The notes under the pieces are model-generated. The model was not told where the DNA came from. It worked only from the letters and a program-made list of their open reading frames with translations, and did no database searches. Both the position numbers and the translations under genes were made by a program. A DNA stretch of 7,077 nucleotides from JBGSYN01 sp041750975 (GTDB lineage: Bacteria; Pseudomonadota; Alphaproteobacteria; Geminicoccales; Geminicoccaceae): positions 1-7,077 of the forward strand of contig JBGSYN010000058.1 of NCBI GenBank assembly GCA_041750975.1, in the 5' to 3' direction. Of the stretch, positions 5,916 to 7,077 are shown in pieces. Each line of letters opens with the position of its first letter. The first letter of the stretch is position 1.

Positions 5916-6230
5916 TCAGGGATCATTGTGGCAGTTGATGCCGCGGCAGCCATGGTTTGAATGGTTCCCGTTTTCGTGGTGAATGCCTTCCCCTAGGATC
6001 GACACAGTCGCCAGCGTGAGCCCAAAGAGGATGGCGGCGCCGAGAACGCCGGCCGAGACATCGTCCATGGTCTCGTCTGAAAGATGCATGGGCTCGAGCG
6101 CCGCAGTTTGCATGGCCGGATTGGCCGTTGCCCGGTCGAGCAGGGGGCCGGCCTGAGCGGCCGTGACCCCCTGGCCGAGCACCATGCCGGCAACAGCGCC
6201 GGCCATAAGCATTGTTCGAAGATCCATCAT
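5916..6230 (-). CDS. P3: Sec-exported precursor with His- and Cys-rich core
   Basis: A 104-residue precursor from the ATG at 6228-6230, which has AAGGA seven bases upstream and a conserved hairpin distance. A second ATG follows directly, and a far upstream in-frame ATG at 6338 is not supported. Residues 1-27 form the signal peptide (ending AQA). Residues 28-61 are the pro-segment ending LSDETMDDVSAG. The 43-residue core starts with a hydrophobic, Gly/Ala-rich stretch (VLGAAILFGLTLATVSILG), which resembles membrane-active peptides. It ends in a hydrophilic tail with five histidines and the pair C95/C100 (HHENGNHSNHGCRGINCH), a plausible metal-binding or disulphide-closed tail. It heads the P3-P2 unit under its own 56-bp module. 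It is the longest core of the set. Confidence 0.82.
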   Translation of the reverse strand: MMDLRTMLMAGAVAGMVLGQGVTAAQAGPLLDRATANPAMQTAALEPMHLSDETMDDVSAGVLGAAILFGLTLATVSILGEGIHHENGNHSNHGCRGINCHNDP

Positions 6231-6249
6231 TTGCGTTTCCTTAGGAATT
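6051..6249 (-). repeat. Paralogous leader repeat, P3 copy
   Basis: Partner of 5642-5840. The 27 bases at 6051-6077, encoding DETMDDVSA, are identical to 5642-5668. Downstream of this point, where the core begins, the two genes show no similarity. Confidence 0.8.
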
Positions 6250-6250
6250 C

Positions 6251-6269
6251 GGGCCGAACCAATCGGCCC
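6251..6269 (-). promoter_or_regulatory. 5'-leader hairpin of P3
   Basis: GGGCCGATTGGTTCGGCCC on the reverse strand, 19 nt, ending 20 bases before the P3 ATG. Same length and position as the P1 and RTX leader hairpins. Confidence 0.7.
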
Positions 6270-6282
6270 GTGACGACCGAGG

Positions 6283-6365
6283 TTGTTACTTGAATCGTGA
6301 TTTTCAGTCGTGTGAAAAGTCACAATATCTGTGGGCATTTCTGCCGGCGCCCGCTGCAGAAATGC
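6283..6365 (-). promoter_or_regulatory. P3 promoter with shared 56-bp module
   Basis: The module is 6310-6365 and has the most perfect dyads of the three copies: GCATTTCTGC-N11-GCAGAAATGC, exactly symmetric, and TTGTGACTTTTCACAC (TGTGA-N4-TCACA). TAACAA at 6283-6288 is the candidate -10 at the same offset as in P1. The TGTGA dyad would centre near -41.5. The GCATTT dyad spans 31 bp, about three helical turns, further upstream. Confidence 0.62.
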
Positions 6366-6426
6366 GGAAGCGCAGACGATGCAATTCGATTCAAGTGACA
6401 GTCAGTCAGGGTCATTTTCAGGACAG

Positions 6427-6455
6427 AAAGCCCCGCCGATCGAGATCGGCAGGGC
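6427..6455 (-). terminator. Terminator after P4
   Basis: GCCCTGCCGATC and GATCGGCGGGGC pair fully over 12 bp on the reverse strand (one wobble), followed by a short TTTC tract. It is related in sequence to the terminator at 5415-5445. Confidence 0.65.
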
Positions 6456-6484
6456 CCCTGCTTCGATATTATGCGCTCTTCGTA

Positions 6485-6757
6485 TCACCTCCCCCGCGTG
6501 GAAGGGGGTTTCCAACAATCAAGATTGCCACTGCAAACGGTCTTGATGAGCAAAGAAATCTCTATCGTGTTAAGCCCTGCTGACACACCATCCATCATCT
6601 CGTCGCTAAGCTTGACGGGCTGGAACGCTGCGGTCTGGGCCGCCGGATTGGCGGCTGCACGATCGAGTAAGGGACCGGCTTGAACGGTGGCGCTTCCCTG
6701 ACCGAGCATCATGCCGGAAACAGCACCGGCAACAACGAATTTGCGAAGATCGATCTT
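6485..6757 (-). pseudogene. P4: precursor peptide paralogue with lost start codon
   Basis: The frame is intact for 90 codons from 6757. It aligns with P2 and P3 throughout signal peptide (IDLRKFVVAGAVSGMMLGQGSATVQA), pro-segment and motif (LSDEMMDGVSAG, 50-61). The core is 62-90, with C75 and C81 (CSGNLDC) before WKPPSTRGR. However, the codon that aligns with the ATG of P2 and P3 is AAG (6755-6757), while the AAGGA site and leader hairpin are still in place. The next ATG (6712) would remove half of the signal peptide. An ATC at 6752-6754 is the only near-start. Its upstream region is cut by the insertion element. It is best read as a recently silenced gene. A sequencing error at one base is the alternative. 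Confidence 0.7.
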
Positions 6758-6773
6758 TTCCGTGTCCTTTCGA

Positions 6774-6788
6774 ACCGATCAAATCGGT
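6774..6788 (-). promoter_or_regulatory. Short leader hairpin of P4
   Basis: ACCGAT/ATCGGT around a three-base loop, 16 bases before the AAG that replaced the start codon. It is homologous to the P2 leader hairpin at 5839-5853, marking P4 as a second-position gene of a former two-gene unit. Confidence 0.5.
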
Positions 6789-6820
6789 ATAGAGTTTATC
6801 AATCGCCCCTGCGGGTTTTA

Positions 6821-7077
6821 GGCTCTAAACCCATTTATCATATTGAGTAACATTGTATAATGTGGTTTTTGATGGACAAAGAGACATCAAGGACCGTGTT
6901 ATGACCGATTATCTGTTCTGGCTTGACGACGACGCTTGGTCATTGATCGAGCCAATGCTGCCGAAGAATCAGCCGGGCGCCCGCCGTGTCGATGATCGCC
7001 GTGTCTTGAGCGGTATTTTCCACGTCTTGCGGTCAGGCTGCCGCTGGCGCGATTGCCCGCGCGAATACGGGCCGCGA
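6821..7077 (+). mobile_element. Left part of an IS5-family insertion element
   Basis: The left end is placed at 6821 (GGCTCTAAAC...). The sequence to its right of P4 up to GGTTTTA (6820) is homologous to the region before P2, and homology stops there. TTA (6818-6820) is a candidate TNA-type target. The transposase gene starts 80 bases inside, preceded by a perfect TATAAT at 6856-6861. The right end and its inverted repeat are beyond the window, so the boundary is inferred. Confidence 0.65.
6901..7077 (+). CDS. IS5-family transposase, N-terminal part (runs off the window)
   Basis: ATG at 6901 with AAGGA seven bases upstream opens a frame of 59 codons to the window edge with no stop. The peptide (FWLDDDAWSLIEPMLP at 6-21, then RRVDDRRVLSGIFHVLRSG, CRWRDCPREYGPR) is the typical N-terminal DUF4096-type helical domain of IS5-family transposases, often encoded by the first of two overlapping frames. 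The catalytic DDE residues lie further downstream and cannot be checked. It is transcribed away from P4. It says nothing about the function of the peptide locus except that it interrupts it. Confidence 0.88.
   Translation, partial: MTDYLFWLDDDAWSLIEPMLPKNQPGARRVDDRRVLSGIFHVLRSGCRWRDCPREYGPR

Noticed and set aside
4963..6757. Tandem peptide genes considered as a CRISPR-like or simple DNA repeat array
   Set aside because: The repeats are long, coding, keep frame and ribosome sites, and are irregularly spaced. They are paralogous genes, not a repeat-spacer array.
6813..6832. GGGTTT...AAACCC inverted repeat next to the insertion element end
   Set aside because: It spans the proposed junction between host hairpin remnant and element end, so the symmetry is probably accidental.

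Overview
The window looks like chromosomal DNA of a Gram-negative, probably alphaproteobacterial, organism. This rests on mostly high-GC coding DNA, an RTX-type calcium-binding protein, an outer-membrane barrel with a periplasmic C39 protease, a DUF6152/DUF6644 gene pair and an IS5-type transposase. The genus cannot be told from the sequence. The left ~900 bases are visibly more AT-rich and look like the worn edge of an accessory region.

Layout. 1-504: no convincing gene. 505-903 (+): a membrane-protein gene that looks internally deleted. 979-1824 (-): a DUF6152-like secreted protein followed by a DUF6644-like membrane protein. 1915-2730 (-): a proline-rich RTX-repeat protein. 2731-3012: a divergent control region. 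3013-4850 (+): a coupled pair, a periplasmic C39 peptidase (FapD-like) and an outer-membrane beta-barrel with an N-terminal coiled coil (FapF-like). 4884-4911: a terminator between convergent units. 4963-6757 (-): four paralogous small secreted peptide precursors, called here P1 (4963-5217), P2 (5543-5821), P3 (5916-6230) and P4 (6485-6757, lost start codon), plus a 24-codon stray core copy (5469-5543). 6821-7077: the left end of an IS5-family element.

Main proposal. The C39 protease, the barrel and the small precursors form one export system. Each precursor has a Sec signal peptide ending AQA, a conserved pro-segment ending in a near-perfect double-glycine-type leader motif (L-[ST]-D-E-x-M-D-x-V-[SA]-A-G), and then a short, highly divergent C-terminal core with two cysteines. 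C39 proteases cut after exactly this kind of motif, normally inside ABC exporters. Here the protease has its own signal peptide and sits next to a FapF-like pore. The inferred route is Sec export, periplasmic C39 cleavage after AG, then release of the core through the barrel. It would be a Sec-dependent counterpart of bacteriocin/RiPP export built from Fap-type parts.

Regulation. P1, P3 and the RTX gene share an ungapped 56-bp upstream module containing a GCATTT..TGC dyad and a TTGTGA-N4-TCRCAC dyad. The module lies 78-79 nt before the start codon in all three, and a 19-nt hairpin ends exactly 20 nt before each start. The RTX protein therefore seems to belong to the same regulon. P3-P2 reads as a two-gene unit. 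P4 is the remnant of a second such unit, cut by the IS and lacking its ATG.
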